A stretch of DNA of 64,000 nucleotides from JASJBU01 sp963797085 (GCA_963797085.1 CAWCOA010000022.1:1-64000), one strand, 5' to 3'. Shown: positions 1-10,785, counted from the stretch's first letter. Notes: generated by a model not told the origin, from the sequence alone. A program made the numbers and translations.

Positions 1-2
1 AT

Positions 3-211
3 CTCTGGGCCGATGGCTATCTGTGGGCCGATGGTTACCTGTGGGCCGATGGCTACCTCTGGTCCGACGGCTACTGTGGAGTGATGGTTACCTCTGGTCT
101 GACGGTTACCTGTGGGCTGACGGTTATCTCTGGTCCGATGGCTACCTGTGGGCGGACGGTTATCTGTGGGCTGACGGTTACCTGCTGGGCAGATGCGGTA
201 CTGATGTCTGA
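3..211 (+). CDS. C-terminal part of a hexapeptide-repeat protein, frameshifted
   Basis: The window opens inside a gene. From base 3 the frame reads tandem hexapeptides L-W-[A/S]-D-G-Y. Near base 77 one base seems missing from the repeat (ctactgtgg where ctacctgtgg is expected) and the pattern continues in the next frame to a TGA at 209-211. Ten units are visible, four before and six after the shift. The family is not recognised with confidence; Trp-rich short repeats of this general kind occur at the C-terminus of some secreted serine peptidases, but no catalytic domain lies inside the window. A terminator-like hairpin follows at 277-303. Confidence 0.5.
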   Translation, partial: LGRWLSVGRWLPVGRWLPLVRRLLWSDGYLWSDGYLWADGYLWSDGYLWADGYLWADGYLLGRCGTDV

Positions 212-276
212 TCCGCTGTTCAACACTCAGAGTCAAAGTCAACGCTGACCGCAGGAATAGCCGGCAAGGCGCTACC

Positions 277-308
277 GGCGGGGCAGGTGAGAACTGCCCC
301 GCCTTTAT
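277..308 (+). terminator. Rho-independent terminator
   Basis: A perfect 10-bp stem (GGCGGGGCAG pairing with CTGCCCCGCC) closes a 7-nt loop and is followed by TTTAT. It lies between the repeat-protein tail and the next gene and would end the upstream transcript. Confidence 0.75.
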
Positions 309-342
309 CCTAAACAGTACACCGGTGTAAAGAGGATTCCCC

Positions 343-1908
343 ATGTACGTCAGAAATCAAAACAACCAAGCCGGCGCCCTGAATCTGCAGATGGACAATG
401 TGATCGAATTTCCCCAGCGGGCCAACAGCGGCGACAAGGGATATCCTCGTGCCACGGCAGCCGGCGGTACGCCTCACTCGCTGATTCGGATCTGGCACAA
501 GGCGGGTGCACAGGATGGACTGGATGGGGTTACCTCTCGAAGTACTGAACACCCTGCAGCGTCTCAAGGACGCAGACCGTCCGGGCTCCCTGTGCGTGCT
601 GCGACTGAATGAATACCGCCTGCTGGAGGAGACCTTCGGGCGGCATATCGGCCAGGAACTGCTGAAACTGGTCGGCAACCGGCTGCAGGCGGGCCTGCGC
701 GGTAACGATCTGCTGGAACAGATCGCAGAGGACGAGTTCGTGCTCATCCTCGACGGTCAGATGGAGAGCGAACAGCTTGCCAACATCGCCCAGCGTCTGC
801 TGTAGATTGCAGCGGCGTCTACAGCCTGGAAGGCCTGCGCATGCACGTCAACGCCAGTCTCGGTATCGCCCGCTTTCCCGTGGATGCCAGCGAGCCGTCC
901 CTGCTGATGCGCTTTGCGCGCATCGCCCTGCACGAGAGCGACCCGGGCAGCCCTTCACCCTATCATTTCTTCTCGCAAAAACTGCTCAAACAGACTGCAG
1001 AGCCGGGTCTGGATGGCCGCCGAACTCGAAGAGGCGCTGGCGCATGAGCGTTTTGAATTGCACTACCAGCCGCTGTTCGATATCGAACAGCCAGCGCACC
1101 CTGGGGGCCGAGGCCCTGTTGCGCCTGCGTACCGAAGAGGGCGAGCTGATCGCCCCGGACCGTTTTATTCCCCTGGCCGAAGAGATGGGGCTGATCGTTC
1201 CCATCGGCCGCTGGGTGCTTCACGAGGCCTGTCAGCAGCTCAAGCGCTGGCACGGCTGGGTTTGATCATCTGCGCATGGCCGTGAATGTCTCCCCGGCCC
1301 AACTCAGCGATGAACACTTTGTCGAGATGGTGAGCGAAGCGGTGGAGAGAGCCGGGATTGACTACAGCGATCTGGAGCTGGAGATCACCGAGGGCCAGGT
1401 GGTTGAATACCTGCCGCTGATCGAAAAGGCGTTTAAAGCACTCAACGCCAAAGGCGTGCGCATCGCCATCGACGATTTCGGTACTGGTTACTCGGCGCTG
1501 GCCTATCTGACCCGTCTGCACTGGAGCACGGTGAAGATCGACCGGGCCTTTCTGGCCGATATTCCACATGAATCCAATGCCGGTCGAATCGTTGCGGCGA
1601 TCGTCGCCATGGCCGGCGAGCTGGGTCTGCAGGTTACCGCCGAAGGGGTGGAGACCGAGGCCCAGTATCGCTTTCTCTCCGAGGCCGGCTGTCACTTCGG
1701 CCAGGGATTCGGCTATGCCAGACCCCAGCCTGCCGCGGATTTTCTGCGCCTGCTGCAGGATGCCCGAGGCAACCGGCTGGATGACACAACAAACCAATCC
1801 CGGGATTCAGAGAACGATGTTTTCCCATACCAATGCAGACCCGTTCGATGTGCAAAAACGTGGGAGCGGCCTTTACTGCTAGGCGTGCCGAAGGTACAGG
1901 GAGTATAG
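343..1908 (+). pseudogene. GGDEF-EAL c-di-GMP phosphodiesterase, multiply frameshifted
   Basis: Consecutive frames give one continuous GGDEF-EAL protein if five single-base shifts are corrected: near 528 (GGGG for GGG), 803, 1010, 1093 (an extra C) and 1262 (TTT for TT). The GGDEF half is degenerate, with AEDEF where GGDEF is expected, so cyclase activity is unlikely. The EAL half keeps the canonical signs: GAEALLR, NVSPAQL, ELEITEG, DDFGTGYSAL, KIDRAF and VTAEGVET, so the ancestral enzyme probably hydrolysed c-di-GMP. The start at 343 (MYVRNQNN) follows AAGAGGATT. Either the gene is dead or this stretch carries indel errors; the next gene shows the same damage. Confidence 0.75.
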
Positions 1909-2002
1909 CCATGAATGGTCTATCAAGAATCTGTGGCCCTGGTCGTCATAGGTCACAGAGTTCGAGTTGATAACCGGAGCTTAGAGATATGCTCTGAGGG
2001 TT

Positions 2003-5000
2003 ATGGCAAAAATCATAAAAAACTCACTCGTCTGTCATCAATGTCATTCGGGTTTGCGCTACCGGTCAATGTTACTGGCTGGGCTGTTGCTGGTCTTGCT
2101 GTCATTCTTACATGTTGTCGTTGCAGCCGAAAATTTTCCGAAGTGATGCGGTCTCGGCATTATGCCACGCAATATCCAGTTTTCGACCTTATCGGTCTCT
2201 GACGGTCTGTCCCAAGCGGCCATGAACTCGATCGTCCAGGATCGACAGGGATTTATCTGGATCGGCACCCAGGAGGGATTAAACCGCTACGATGGCTATG
2301 AGTTCACGGTCTATCAGACAGATCCGGCGGAACCGGCTCACTCTCTCACGACTGGGTATGGACTGTCTACGTCGACAATGCCGGTCAGATGTGGGTAGGG
2401 ACGGATGGCGGTGGATTAAGTCGCTACGAACCTGATACGGGCAAATTTACCCATTTCAGACACAATCCGGACGATTCCACCAGTCTCAGCGGCAATCGGG
2501 TCCGTGTCATCTATCAGGACCGACAGGGATTTTTCTGGATTGGCACAGACGGCAATGGCCTGAATCGCTTTAATCCTGAGGATGGAAGTTTTGTTCACTA
2601 TCGTCATGATCCAAAAAAGTCTGACAGCCTAGCGAATGACAAGGTGCTGGCAATCCATGAAGATCATGCCGGGATGATGTGGATCGGTACCGATGGCGGG
2701 GGTTGGACCGATTTTACCGAGATCAGCGGAAAATTCTTTCACTACCGCTAACGATCCATCCCGACCTGACAGCCTCAGCGATGATCGCGTTCGCTGTCTC
2801 TATGAGGATAGCCAGGGGCAGCTCTGGGTAGGTACTGAGAATGGATTGAATCTGTTCAATCCGGATGATAGCTTCAAGCGATTCCAGCACAACCCGGAGA
2901 ACTCCCTATAGCCTGAGTCATAATGTGGTGCGACAGTATCTATCAGGACAACAATGGTACGCTTTGGGTCGCCACTGAGGGAGGTCTTGATGAGTGGCGT
3001 CCTGAGGTCCAGGGTTTTCTTCACAACTCCCATGATCCGGCAAATCCAGCCAGTATTTCCAATGATAGTGTGACCACGATTTTTCAGGATCATGGAGGCG
3101 TGTTTTGGGTCGGGACATACAACGGTATCAGCCGGTGGAACTATATCAGTGATGCGTTCATCTACTACAAAATGATACAGCTGAAAACCTGGGCTGAGCA
3201 ATAATCTTGTTACCGGGATCAGTGGGTCAAGGGATGGCTTGATCTGGGTTGGCACCTATGGGGGTGGACTCAACCGGCTGGACCCTGTTTCCGGTCAGGT
3301 GGTCAGTTTCCAGCATGATCCGGCTGATCAGGAACACATTGAGCGATAATCGGGTGATGACCGTCTTTACCGACATAGACTGGTAACGTGTGGGTCGGGA
3401 CACGCAATGCGGGATTGAATCGATTGAACACTGACAACGGGTAGGTTCACGCACTACCGTCATGATCCTGAAGATAAACACTCCCTCAGTGGGAACGGCG
3501 TGACCTCGATCTACGGTGATGGAGATGGGACACTATGGGTCGGCGTCTACGGTGGAGGACTCAACAGACTCTGATCTGAATAGCGGTCAGTTCTTTGCCT
3601 TTCGGCATGATCCGAATGATGAGTTCAACCCTCAGCAGTGATCGGGTGTTGTCAATATCTCCGGGGAGTTACGGGTTGTTGTGGATCGGTACAGAGGATG
3701 GAGGGCTGTAACGGATTTAACAAAATGACCCGGTCGTTTACCCAATATCGTCACGATCCTGAGAACACCTCCAGTCTCAGCAGCGACACCGCCTGGGATA
3801 TTCTGGAAGGCCGGGATGGATCGCTTTGGGTTGCAACACGTGATGGCGGAATAAACCGTTGGCTTCCTGAAAATCGTAAAGCCGGAAAAGCCGTATTCAA
3901 TCGATACGGCAAACAGGATGGCCTGATCAGCAATCTGATTTATGGCATCCTGGAAGACGAGGATGGGATTCTCTGGTTGAGCAGTAATCGAGGTCTGACA
4001 AGATTCGATCCCAGCAGTGGCAAAATGCGTGTATTCGATAAAAAGAATGGTTTGCAGGGGTATGAGTTCAATTTCGGCGCCCGTTTCCACAGCGCCAATG
4101 GTTCGTTGCTGTTTGGCGGAACAGACGGCCTTGTCAATGTTTCATCCTGAGCGGGTACGTTCCAACCCGCATCATCCACCGGTTTCGGTGACCGCCTTTT
4201 TACATCTGGCACCCAGTGGCGACAGGCCATAGCATCGACGCAGCAACCCGCAGATCTGACTATTGGATACCGAGACTATTCGATCAGTTTCGAATTCACG
4301 GCATTGGACTATACCTCATCCGATAAAAACCAGTATCTCTACATGCTGGAGGGCTTCGAGACCGAGTGGAAAGATCCTGGGCGTTTCAGACGCGTGACTT
4401 ATACCAATCTTCCTGCCGGTAACTACACCTTCAAAGTCAAAGCTTCCAACAATGACGGTGTCTGGAGCCAGGGTACTGCCGCCATCAATCTGCATGTGAC
4501 TCCTCCCCCTTGGAAAACTGGCTGGGCCTATGCCGCTTACGTTATATTGATCGTTGGGTCTGGTGATTGCCGTGGTGCGGACCCAGGTCAATAAACTCAA
4601 ACAGGCGGCCGAAGCAACATAAAGAGTTGGAACAACAGGTTCAAACTGCGGACACAGGAACTTGCAGAGCGGAATCAGGATCTGGAAGGACTCACCTCAC
4701 AGCTGGAAAAGGCGAGTGTCACTGACCCGCTCACCGGTTTGAATAATCGTCGATATTTACACAAGTACATTGAGTCAGAGATTGCTGCTCTGGCTAGACA
4801 TGGTAAAGCACAACAACACAGAGCGAAAACATTGTCTGCGGTGGATCTCTCTCCAGGTCTCGTCCTTTATCATGATCGATCTTGATGGCTTCAAGCCAAT
4901 CAACGATACCTATGGCCACCATGCGGGTGACCTGGCTCTTAAACAGGTTCGGGATATCCTCCAGAAATGCTGCCGTAAGTCAGACACCATCGTTCGCTGG

Positions 5001-5417
5001 GGTGGCGACGAGTTTTTTATTATCGGCCGTCACGCCAGTCGGTTGGGTGCGGAAAAATACGCTGAACGAATACGCGTCGAGCTGGCGGCTCACCAGTACC
5101 AAGTAGGTGGTGGGCATGTTGCACGACTATCAGGCTCCATCGGGGTGACGATGTTTCCATTCGCGCCACATGAGCCGCAACTGCTTTCGTGGGAACAGGT
5201 CGTCACAATCGCTGACCAGGCTGCCTATCTGGCTAAAGACAACGGACGTAATGCCTGGATTGGCCTGTATGGAACCCACAAGATTTCATCTGAAGATCTC
5301 TATGGTCGACTCAGTACCGATCTTGAGGGGCTGGTTAAACAGGGGATGGTAGAGCTCACTACATCTATCGAGAGTCCACTTGTTATCTCGAATCGGACAC
5401 AACAGAAAAATGCCTAG
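2003..5417 (+). pseudogene. Beta-propeller (ligand_reggly) / Y_Y_Y / GGDEF sensor cyclase, multiply frameshifted
   Basis: A start at 2003 gives a hydrophobic N-terminal segment (LLAGLLLVLLSFLHVVVAA), then an in-frame stop at 2144. Propeller repeats follow (SQAAMNSIVQDRQGFIWIGT and at least ten more blades with W[IV]GT) and switch frame near 2345, 2700, 2915, 3200, 3350-3720 and 4140. After them come a Y_Y_Y domain (about 4290-4510), a transmembrane segment, a coiled coil and a GGDEF domain with IDLDGFKPINDTYGH and RWGGDEFF near 4870-5020. The intact family is an inner-membrane hybrid sensor with periplasmic propeller and cytoplasmic diguanylate cyclase. The GGDEF active site is preserved in its frame. 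As it stands the gene cannot make the full protein. Confidence 0.75.
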
Positions 5418-5467
5418 TTGTTATGTCTGTTTGCCATTGCGTTCAATGCAGTCGATTGAAGAGTAAC

Positions 5468-7387
5468 ATGATCTCCAAGATTACCTCTCGGTTTGTATTG
5501 CTTGCCTGCCTTGTTGTTCTGGCAGGGTGTCACTGGCTGGGCAGGCCCATTTCCACTGTATCTCCCTCACCTGTGACCAAGCAATATACGATCGAGCAGT
5601 TCCTTGATACGGCCCAACTAAAGAACAGCTCATTTTCACCGGATAAATCCAAGATACTGGTGAGCAACGACAGGCGAGGGATAGATAATGCACAAGCCAT
5701 TCTTGTGGATGGTAGTGGCTCAGTGCAACTGACAGACTCGAAGATGGAGGCTATCCATGTGCAAAGCTACTTTCCCCACGATGAGCGTTTTATCTATCTT
5801 GCCGACCAAGGGGGCAAGGAACTGGATCATCTCTATGTTCGTGAGCAGGATGGTACACTTACCGACCTAACGCCGGGTTATAGTCACCAGGCAAGATTCT
5901 TTGGCTGGGCCCATGATGGCAAGAGTCTGTTCGTGGGCACCAATGAACGCGACGGCCGTTACTTCGATATCTATGAGATTCAGCTGCATGACTATCACAG
6001 AGAGTTGATCTACAAAGATGAATTGGGATATGAATTCCAAGAGATTTCACCTGACAAACGCACTATTGCCTTTGTAAGGACAAACAAGCGGGAGGATAGC
6101 GATATTCTGATTTATGATCGGCGTTCTGCGTCTATGCGCCACCTGACATCTCATGAGGGGGATGCTGAATACAAGCACCAGGCGTTCAGCCCAGATGGAG
6201 AAAACATATTATTCACCACTAACCAGAACAGTGAATTCGCCTATCTCGTCCAGGAACATTTATACACCGGCCAGAGGAAGGTTATCCTGCAGCCAAGCTG
6301 GGATGTGACCTTTGCCAAGTTCTCGCATAGCAGTAAGTATCTCGCCATCGGTATAAACAGGGATGCAAAGACAGAGGTTGAACTACTTGATGGCAAGACA
6401 CTGAACCAACTTGAACTCCCAGGCCTACCCGAAGGGGATATCAGCTCGGTTAGCTTCTCACGCGACGAAACGATGATGGCGTTTTATGCCAGTACCAGTA
6501 TTACACCTCCAAACCTTTTCGTTTATGATTTCTCCACTGAAGAACAGAGGCGTTTGACTCGAGCGCTCAACCCACAGATAGATATGCATGATCTGGTAGA
6601 AGCGGAGGTTGTCCGTTTCGCCTCTTATGATGGTCTTGAGATACCTGGTCTCCTATATAAACCCCACAATGTTTCACCAGAGAACAAAATTCCGGCTTTG
6701 GTCTGGGTTCACGGTGGTCCAGGTGGTCAGTCCCGGGTTGAATATCACGCCTTGATTCAGTATCTCGTTAATCATGGCTATGCCGTCTATGCCATAAACA
6801 ATCGCGGCAGCTCAGGCTATGGAAAGAGTTTCTTCACGGCAGACGACCGTAAACATGGTCAGGCTGATCTCAAGGATTGCGTAGCCAGTAAGTCGATGCT
6901 GGTCGATACTGGATATATTGATCCGGATCGTATAGGTATCATCGGCAGAAGCTATGGTGGTTATCTGACGCTTGCAGCTATGAGTTTCCGGCCAAAAGAG
7001 TTTGCGGTTGGAGTCGATATTTTCGGGATCTCTAACTGGGTTCATACATTACAGAATATGCCTCCTTGGTGGGAGACGTTGCGTGAAGCTCTATTTGCAG
7101 AGATTGGGCATCCTGAGAATGATCGTAAGTATCTGGAAAGCATATCCCCCTTTTTTCATGCTGAGCGGATTGTCAATCCACTGATGGTTTTGCAGGGCAC
7201 CAATGATCCAAGGGTGGCGAAATCAGAGTCGGACAATATCGTTGCTGCCGCCAGAGCCAATGGGACGCCTGTCGAATACCTTATTTTCGAGGATGAGGGT
7301 CACAGTTTCAGAAAGAAAGAAAATCGGCTCGTCGCTTACAGATCTATTCTTAGTTTTCTCAACAGATATCTCAAATCCGGAAAATAA
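5468..7387 (+). CDS. S9 family prolyl oligopeptidase-like lipoprotein
   Basis: 639 residues. The start at 5468 follows GAAGAG and gives a lipoprotein signal ending in LAGC; the longer in-frame start 15 codons upstream would bury that signal. An N-terminal WD/propeller-like region (about 40-380) leads into an alpha/beta-hydrolase domain. The catalytic triad is visible: Ser495 in GRSYGGY, Asp580 in GTNDPR and His612 in DEGHSF. Oxyanion-side motifs WVHGGPGGQSR and NNRGSSGYG are also present. The family (DPP-IV/acylaminoacyl-peptidase type) cleaves short peptides; the lipobox suggests an envelope location. Unlike its two upstream neighbours, it is completely intact. Confidence 0.9.
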   Translation: MISKITSRFVLLACLVVLAGCHWLGRPISTVSPSPVTKQYTIEQFLDTAQLKNSSFSPDKSKILVSNDRRGIDNAQAILVDGSGSVQLTDSKMEAIHVQSYFPHDERFIYLADQGGKELDHLYVREQDGTLTDLTPGYSHQARFFGWAHDGKSLFVGTNERDGRYFDIYEIQLHDYHRELIYKDELGYEFQEISPDKRTIAFVRTNKREDSDILIYDRRSASMRHLTSHEGDAEYKHQAFSPDGENILFTTNQNSEFAYLVQEHLYTGQRKVILQPSWDVTFAKFSHSSKYLAIGINRDAKTEVELLDGKTLNQLELPGLPEGDISSVSFSRDETMMAFYASTSITPPNLFVYDFSTEEQRRLTRALNPQIDMHDLVEAEVVRFASYDGLEIPGLLYKPHNVSPENKIPALVWVHGGPGGQSRVEYHALIQYLVNHGYAVYAINNRGSSGYGKSFFTADDRKHGQADLKDCVASKSMLVDTGYIDPDRIGIIGRSYGGYLTLAAMSFRPKEFAVGVDIFGISNWVHTLQNMPPWWETLREALFAEIGHPENDRKYLESISPFFHAERIVNPLMVLQGTNDPRVAKSESDNIVAAARANGTPVEYLIFEDEGHSFRKKENRLVAYRSILSFLNRYLKSGK

Positions 7388-7691
7388 CATCAGGTCTGGA
7401 ATAGGCACCATATCCGATCAAAATTGATGTCTGCTAACTGGTCAGCGCCAACTGACAAAAAAATATGTGAATGACTGCAAACAGCATGATGCTGCCGGTC
7501 GCTGGTGCAATTCCGAATGACTCTTCCTGGCTGACTGCTGCCGATCCACTTTCATCCGCTTAGGGCCGCTGTGAGCACAGAGTGGGCGTTCAATGGGGAC
7601 TAGCTCAATAGTGGCACAGGGTTGTTTTCTAACATTTTCACCTGCTCTTTGGGAGGGCCTAATGTCGGAAAAAAGCCGGTGTTTAGGCACA
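7388..7691 (+). other. Intergenic, no gene seen
   Basis: Convergent junction between the S9 peptidase and the UbiB-like gene. No credible coding sequence or clear terminator was found. Confidence 0.5.
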
Positions 7692-8996
7692 CTAGAGATA
7701 AGGCGTAATCAGTTCTCGTGTGGCAATCCTTGCTTTCAGACGTGAGAGCAGCAGATACATTCCCCCCAGTTTTCGATGCAAGAATAAGATGTCAGGCGGC
7801 GGTATCCGGCCATATCTACTGCGCAGGCGGAGTTCTATGAGCGTATTGCTCATGCGTGAAGCCAGGTCGGTGCTTGCAAAGTCATAGCTTTCGTTAGCTC
7901 TGAGCGGCTCACTCACCATGTGTAATAGACTCAGGACAAATTCACGGTATTCAGATGGATCGTTCTCTCCCAAGTAACCCACCTGGATAGCGGATTGAGC
8001 AATGTCGCTATCGTCTCCCCCGACAACGGCGCGCAACAGCTGTCGAAGTGATTCCTGTCGGGCTGGGCTATAAGTCCGGGTAGCGCCGAAGTCGAGCAGT
8101 GCCAGCTTCCCGCTGGTGGGCAGATATTGATAGTTGGCGAAATTGGGATCGGTCTGCACCAATCCCCAGTCGAAGACTTCGCGTATGGCCAGTTCCAGCA
8201 ATGCGTACGCAGCGGCATTACGTTTGACAGCAGGCTGATTCTCCAGCACCTCAATGGGTTCGCCATCCAGGTAAGTCATTGCAAGCACTTCGCTCGTGGT
8301 AAGCGACTCAACGACTTCGGGCAGCAGAAACCGTTGGTCATCGACCAGCTGTTTCGCATATTGGCTCAGCGATGCCGCCTCCTGACGATAATCGGCTTCG
8401 ATCTGGAGTTGCCGCTTGGCCTCCTTGAGAAGAGGTTCAAACTCCAACTCTTCCGGCAACAGCTTAAACAGACTCAGCAAGGCCGTGACATTATCCACGT
8501 CACTGTCGATGCTGCGGCGAATGCCGGGATACTGGACCTTGATAGCCAGGCGCCGCCCGTCCTGTAACAGGGCTTCATGCACCTGGCCAATTGAAGCTGC
8601 GGCAATTGGAGTGAAAAAGAATCGTTTGAAGTTATTCTCCCAGCCAGGCTGCCAGGCCTGATTTAACACCTGAGCTACCTGCCCCAGGGGCATCTGATGA
8701 GCATCTTCACGCAAACGTGTGAGTACCTCACTCAACTGAGGCGGTAAAAACTGACCGCTATCCATGGACAACAGTTGTCCAACCTTCATTGCCGCACCGC
8801 GCATCTCTGAGAGACGGTTCGCCAGTTTTTCCATGTTGGAGGTGGTCAATAGGAGGTCACCAAGTGAAGGGCGTTGTCCCCGCGCCAGGCGTTTAGCGCC
8901 TTCACCCACTACACCGCCGGCAATGCCTCCCATCAATTGCCCAAGTTGGGCCATGCGGCCGAGTCGGGTTGTCGTGACCTGGCGTTCTGCGGGCAT
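7692..8996 (-). CDS. ABC1/UbiB family atypical kinase (COQ8/ADCK3-like)
   Basis: 434 residues, start supported by AGGAATAACC upstream. COQ8-type signatures are present: KxGQ at 71-74 (KVGQ), the Ala-rich loop AAAS at 132-135, the nucleotide lysine in AIKVQYPG (Lys153), QTDPNFAN at 281-288 and DFG at 302-304. The QTDPN form is typical of COQ8/ADCK3 proteins rather than E. coli UbiB, which has long C-terminal membrane helices absent here. The family supports ubiquinone biosynthesis or lipid handling through atypical ATPase activity. It ends a leftward cluster with an SDR epimerase, glutathione peroxidase and a 54-residue protein, diverging from the membrane-lipid operon. Confidence 0.88.
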   Translation of the reverse strand: MPAERQVTTTRLGRMAQLGQLMGGIAGGVVGEGAKRLARGQRPSLGDLLLTTSNMEKLANRLSEMRGAAMKVGQLLSMDSGQFLPPQLSEVLTRLREDAHQMPLGQVAQVLNQAWQPGWENNFKRFFFTPIAAASIGQVHEALLQDGRRLAIKVQYPGIRRSIDSDVDNVTALLSLFKLLPEELEFEPLLKEAKRQLQIEADYRQEAASLSQYAKQLVDDQRFLLPEVVESLTTSEVLAMTYLDGEPIEVLENQPAVKRNAAAYALLELAIREVFDWGLVQTDPNFANYQYLPTSGKLALLDFGATRTYSPARQESLRQLLRAVVGGDDSDIAQSAIQVGYLGENDPSEYREFVLSLLHMVSEPLRANESYDFASTDLASRMSNTLIELRLRSRYGRIPPPDILFLHRKLGGMYLLLSRLKARIATRELITPYL

Positions 8997-9037
8997 GGTT
9001 ATTCCTCAAAAGTCATTGGGAGATCATTAAGCAGCCG

Positions 9038-9949
9038 TCAGGACCTGGCGCCGGAATTGAGAATTCCGCTGATCGGGCAGTCGGTATCCGATGCTTGCAC
9101 AATCGCCTGCAGGGCCCCAGCGAGGTCAGGATAACGAAAACTGAAGCCGGTTGCCGGTAACCGCTCGGAAATCACGCGTTGGCCTGACATCATCACTTCC
9201 GCGCCCTCGCCGAAAGCCATCTCTAATAGCAGGCCCGGTACGCGAAACAGGGTAGGGCGGTGCAGTATCGTTCCCAGGGTGCGCGTGAAGTCGAGGTTGC
9301 TGACTGGGTTCGGGGCGCAGAGATGGTAGACCCCTGACATCTCCTGATTGTCCAGGGCCAGAAAGTAGGCGTTTACCAGGTCATCGATATGAATCCAGGA
9401 GAAATGTTGAGAACCATCACCTACAGGCCCGCCCAAGCCGAGTCGGAAGGGCAGTAACATCTGCTTGATCAACCCACCGTCGTGACCGAGCACCAGAGCG
9501 AAACGGAATATCAGGGTGCGTATACCCAATGTTTTCGCTGCATTGGCGGCGGCTTCCCAGTCTTTCGATAATTGCCCCAGAAAGTCAGTTGCGTCGGGGC
9601 TATCTGTCTCGGTGTATTGTCCTTGTGAGCTGAATGCGCCAATGGCTGAGGTCGAGATGAAGGTCGCCGGTGGCTGTTCGAGAAGTCTCATTGCATCTAC
9701 TAATAGCCGCGTGGTATCCAGTCGGCTCGAGACGATCTCCTGCTTGTAGCTCGAGGTCCAGCGCTTGTTGATCGGAGCGCCTGCCAGGTTGACCACCACA
9801 TCAGAGCCAGAGATCAGTGATGCCAAGTATTCAGCGCTTTGGTTTAATTCGCGGCGACCGACAGGTACTATCTGGTGGCCTCTTTGCTGGAGGCCGGATA
9901 GCAAATGTTTTCCGATAAAACCAGTAGATCCGGTAATGACGATTTTCAT
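9038..9949 (-). CDS. TIGR01777-type NAD(P)-dependent SDR epimerase (YfcH-like)
   Basis: 303 residues. It begins with a Rossmann fold, MKIVITGSTGFIGKHL (GxTGFIG), followed by NLAGAPINKRW and a Ser-rich active-site strand TFISTSAIGAF. The C-terminal part (RVPGLLLEMAFGEGAEVM to the end) matches the DUF1731 region of the family. GAAGGAACG lies just upstream of the start. Substrate is unknown. It sits between the UbiB-like and glutathione peroxidase genes in the same direction and is probably co-transcribed. The same family often appears in light- or singlet-oxygen-responsive clusters, consistent with the operators upstream of this cluster. Confidence 0.88.
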   Translation of the reverse strand: MKIVITGSTGFIGKHLLSGLQQRGHQIVPVGRRELNQSAEYLASLISGSDVVVNLAGAPINKRWTSSYKQEIVSSRLDTTRLLVDAMRLLEQPPATFISTSAIGAFSSQGQYTETDSPDATDFLGQLSKDWEAAANAAKTLGIRTLIFRFALVLGHDGGLIKQMLLPFRLGLGGPVGDGSQHFSWIHIDDLVNAYFLALDNQEMSGVYHLCAPNPVSNLDFTRTLGTILHRPTLFRVPGLLLEMAFGEGAEVMMSGQRVISERLPATGFSFRYPDLAGALQAIVQASDTDCPISGILNSGARS

Positions 9950-9979
9950 AATTTCGTTCCTTCAGAAAGTGATAAGCCA

Positions 9980-10570
9980 CTAGAGCAACTTTTCTATCGC
10001 CTTCGTCAATGTGTCACTTTGGGGTTTGACGAAGCTGCCGTAACTGCCGACTAACCTGCCCTGACGATCAAGCAGATATTTGTGAAAGTTCCAGCGTGGG
10101 CTCTGGCCGGCGGCTATAGCAAGCGCAGCATAGAACGGGTCTGCATCCTGGCCCTTGACGCGGATCTTGGCGTACATTGGAAACTGCACGCCATAGGTCA
10201 GGCGGCAGAAATTTTTGATGCTCTGTTCGTCTCCCGGCTCCTGGTTGCCGAAATCATTTGATGGAAAGCCCACCACCTCCAGACCTTTTGACCGGTATTC
10301 GGCATAGAGTTTCTCCAATCCGTCATACTGCCCGGTGAAGGCGCAGCGACTCGCCGTGTTGACCACCAGTACAACCTTACCTGCATAGACCTCACAGAGG
10401 TTTTCCTGCTGATCGCTGTCTAGACGACGATGCACGAAAGCGTTGTCGCCACCACAGATCTGACTCAAACCTGGGTCAGCGGGTAAGTGTGTCGGGAATA
10501 ACAAGGATGCTACTAGAGCAACCAGAGCATTTAGCCTGTATCCGCTGCTGGGGGTAGTAGATGTAATCAT
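9980..10570 (-). CDS. Glutathione peroxidase (Cys type), exported
   Basis: 196 residues. An N-terminal hydrophobic stretch (LNALVALVASLLFPTHLPA) suggests a signal peptide. The catalytic residues are visible: Cys76 in NTASRCAFTGQY, Gln110 in NDFGNQEPG, and Trp160/Asn161 in SPRWNFHKYLL. The enzyme reduces hydroperoxides with a thiol donor and, being exported, would act on envelope lipid peroxides. It is preceded by the 54-residue gene and followed by the SDR epimerase. A peroxide-detoxifying enzyme suits the inferred photo-oxidative regulon. Confidence 0.9.
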   Translation of the reverse strand: MITSTTPSSGYRLNALVALVASLLFPTHLPADPGLSQICGGDNAFVHRRLDSDQQENLCEVYAGKVVLVVNTASRCAFTGQYDGLEKLYAEYRSKGLEVVGFPSNDFGNQEPGDEQSIKNFCRLTYGVQFPMYAKIRVKGQDADPFYAALAIAAGQSPRWNFHKYLLDRQGRLVGSYGSFVKPQSDTLTKAIEKLL

Positions 10571-10620
10571 TCGTTGTCTCCAGTCATCAGGGGGTTGCCC
10601 CCCTGCGATCTGTGTCTTCT

Positions 10621-10785
10621 TCAGCCTTCATCAATTCCTTCGGTTACTGGATTGTGGATGATTTCGTGGAGGCGACTGCCTGGTACCACAGAGCTGAGTA
10701 TATCGGAGTGTTTGGCTTCCAATTCGCGAATCATCTGATCGCAGCGGCGTTCTGTTTCCAGGTTTTGCAATTCATAGGCTGACAT
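10621..10785 (-). CDS. Small uncharacterised protein, 54 residues
   Basis: The start at 10785 is set by a strong AAAGGAGAA 6 bases upstream; the longer frame reaching 10860 lacks such a site and would run through the palindromic operator. The product is hydrophilic and mostly helical (NLETERRCDQMIRELEAKHS), with one Cys and no membrane segment. No family was recognised. It heads the leftward cluster, directly downstream of the first TTTGTA-N3-TACAAA palindrome, so it is expected to be a well-expressed member of the regulon. Confidence 0.65.
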   Translation of the reverse strand: MSAYELQNLETERRCDQMIRELEAKHSDILSSVVPGSRLHEIIHNPVTEGIDEG

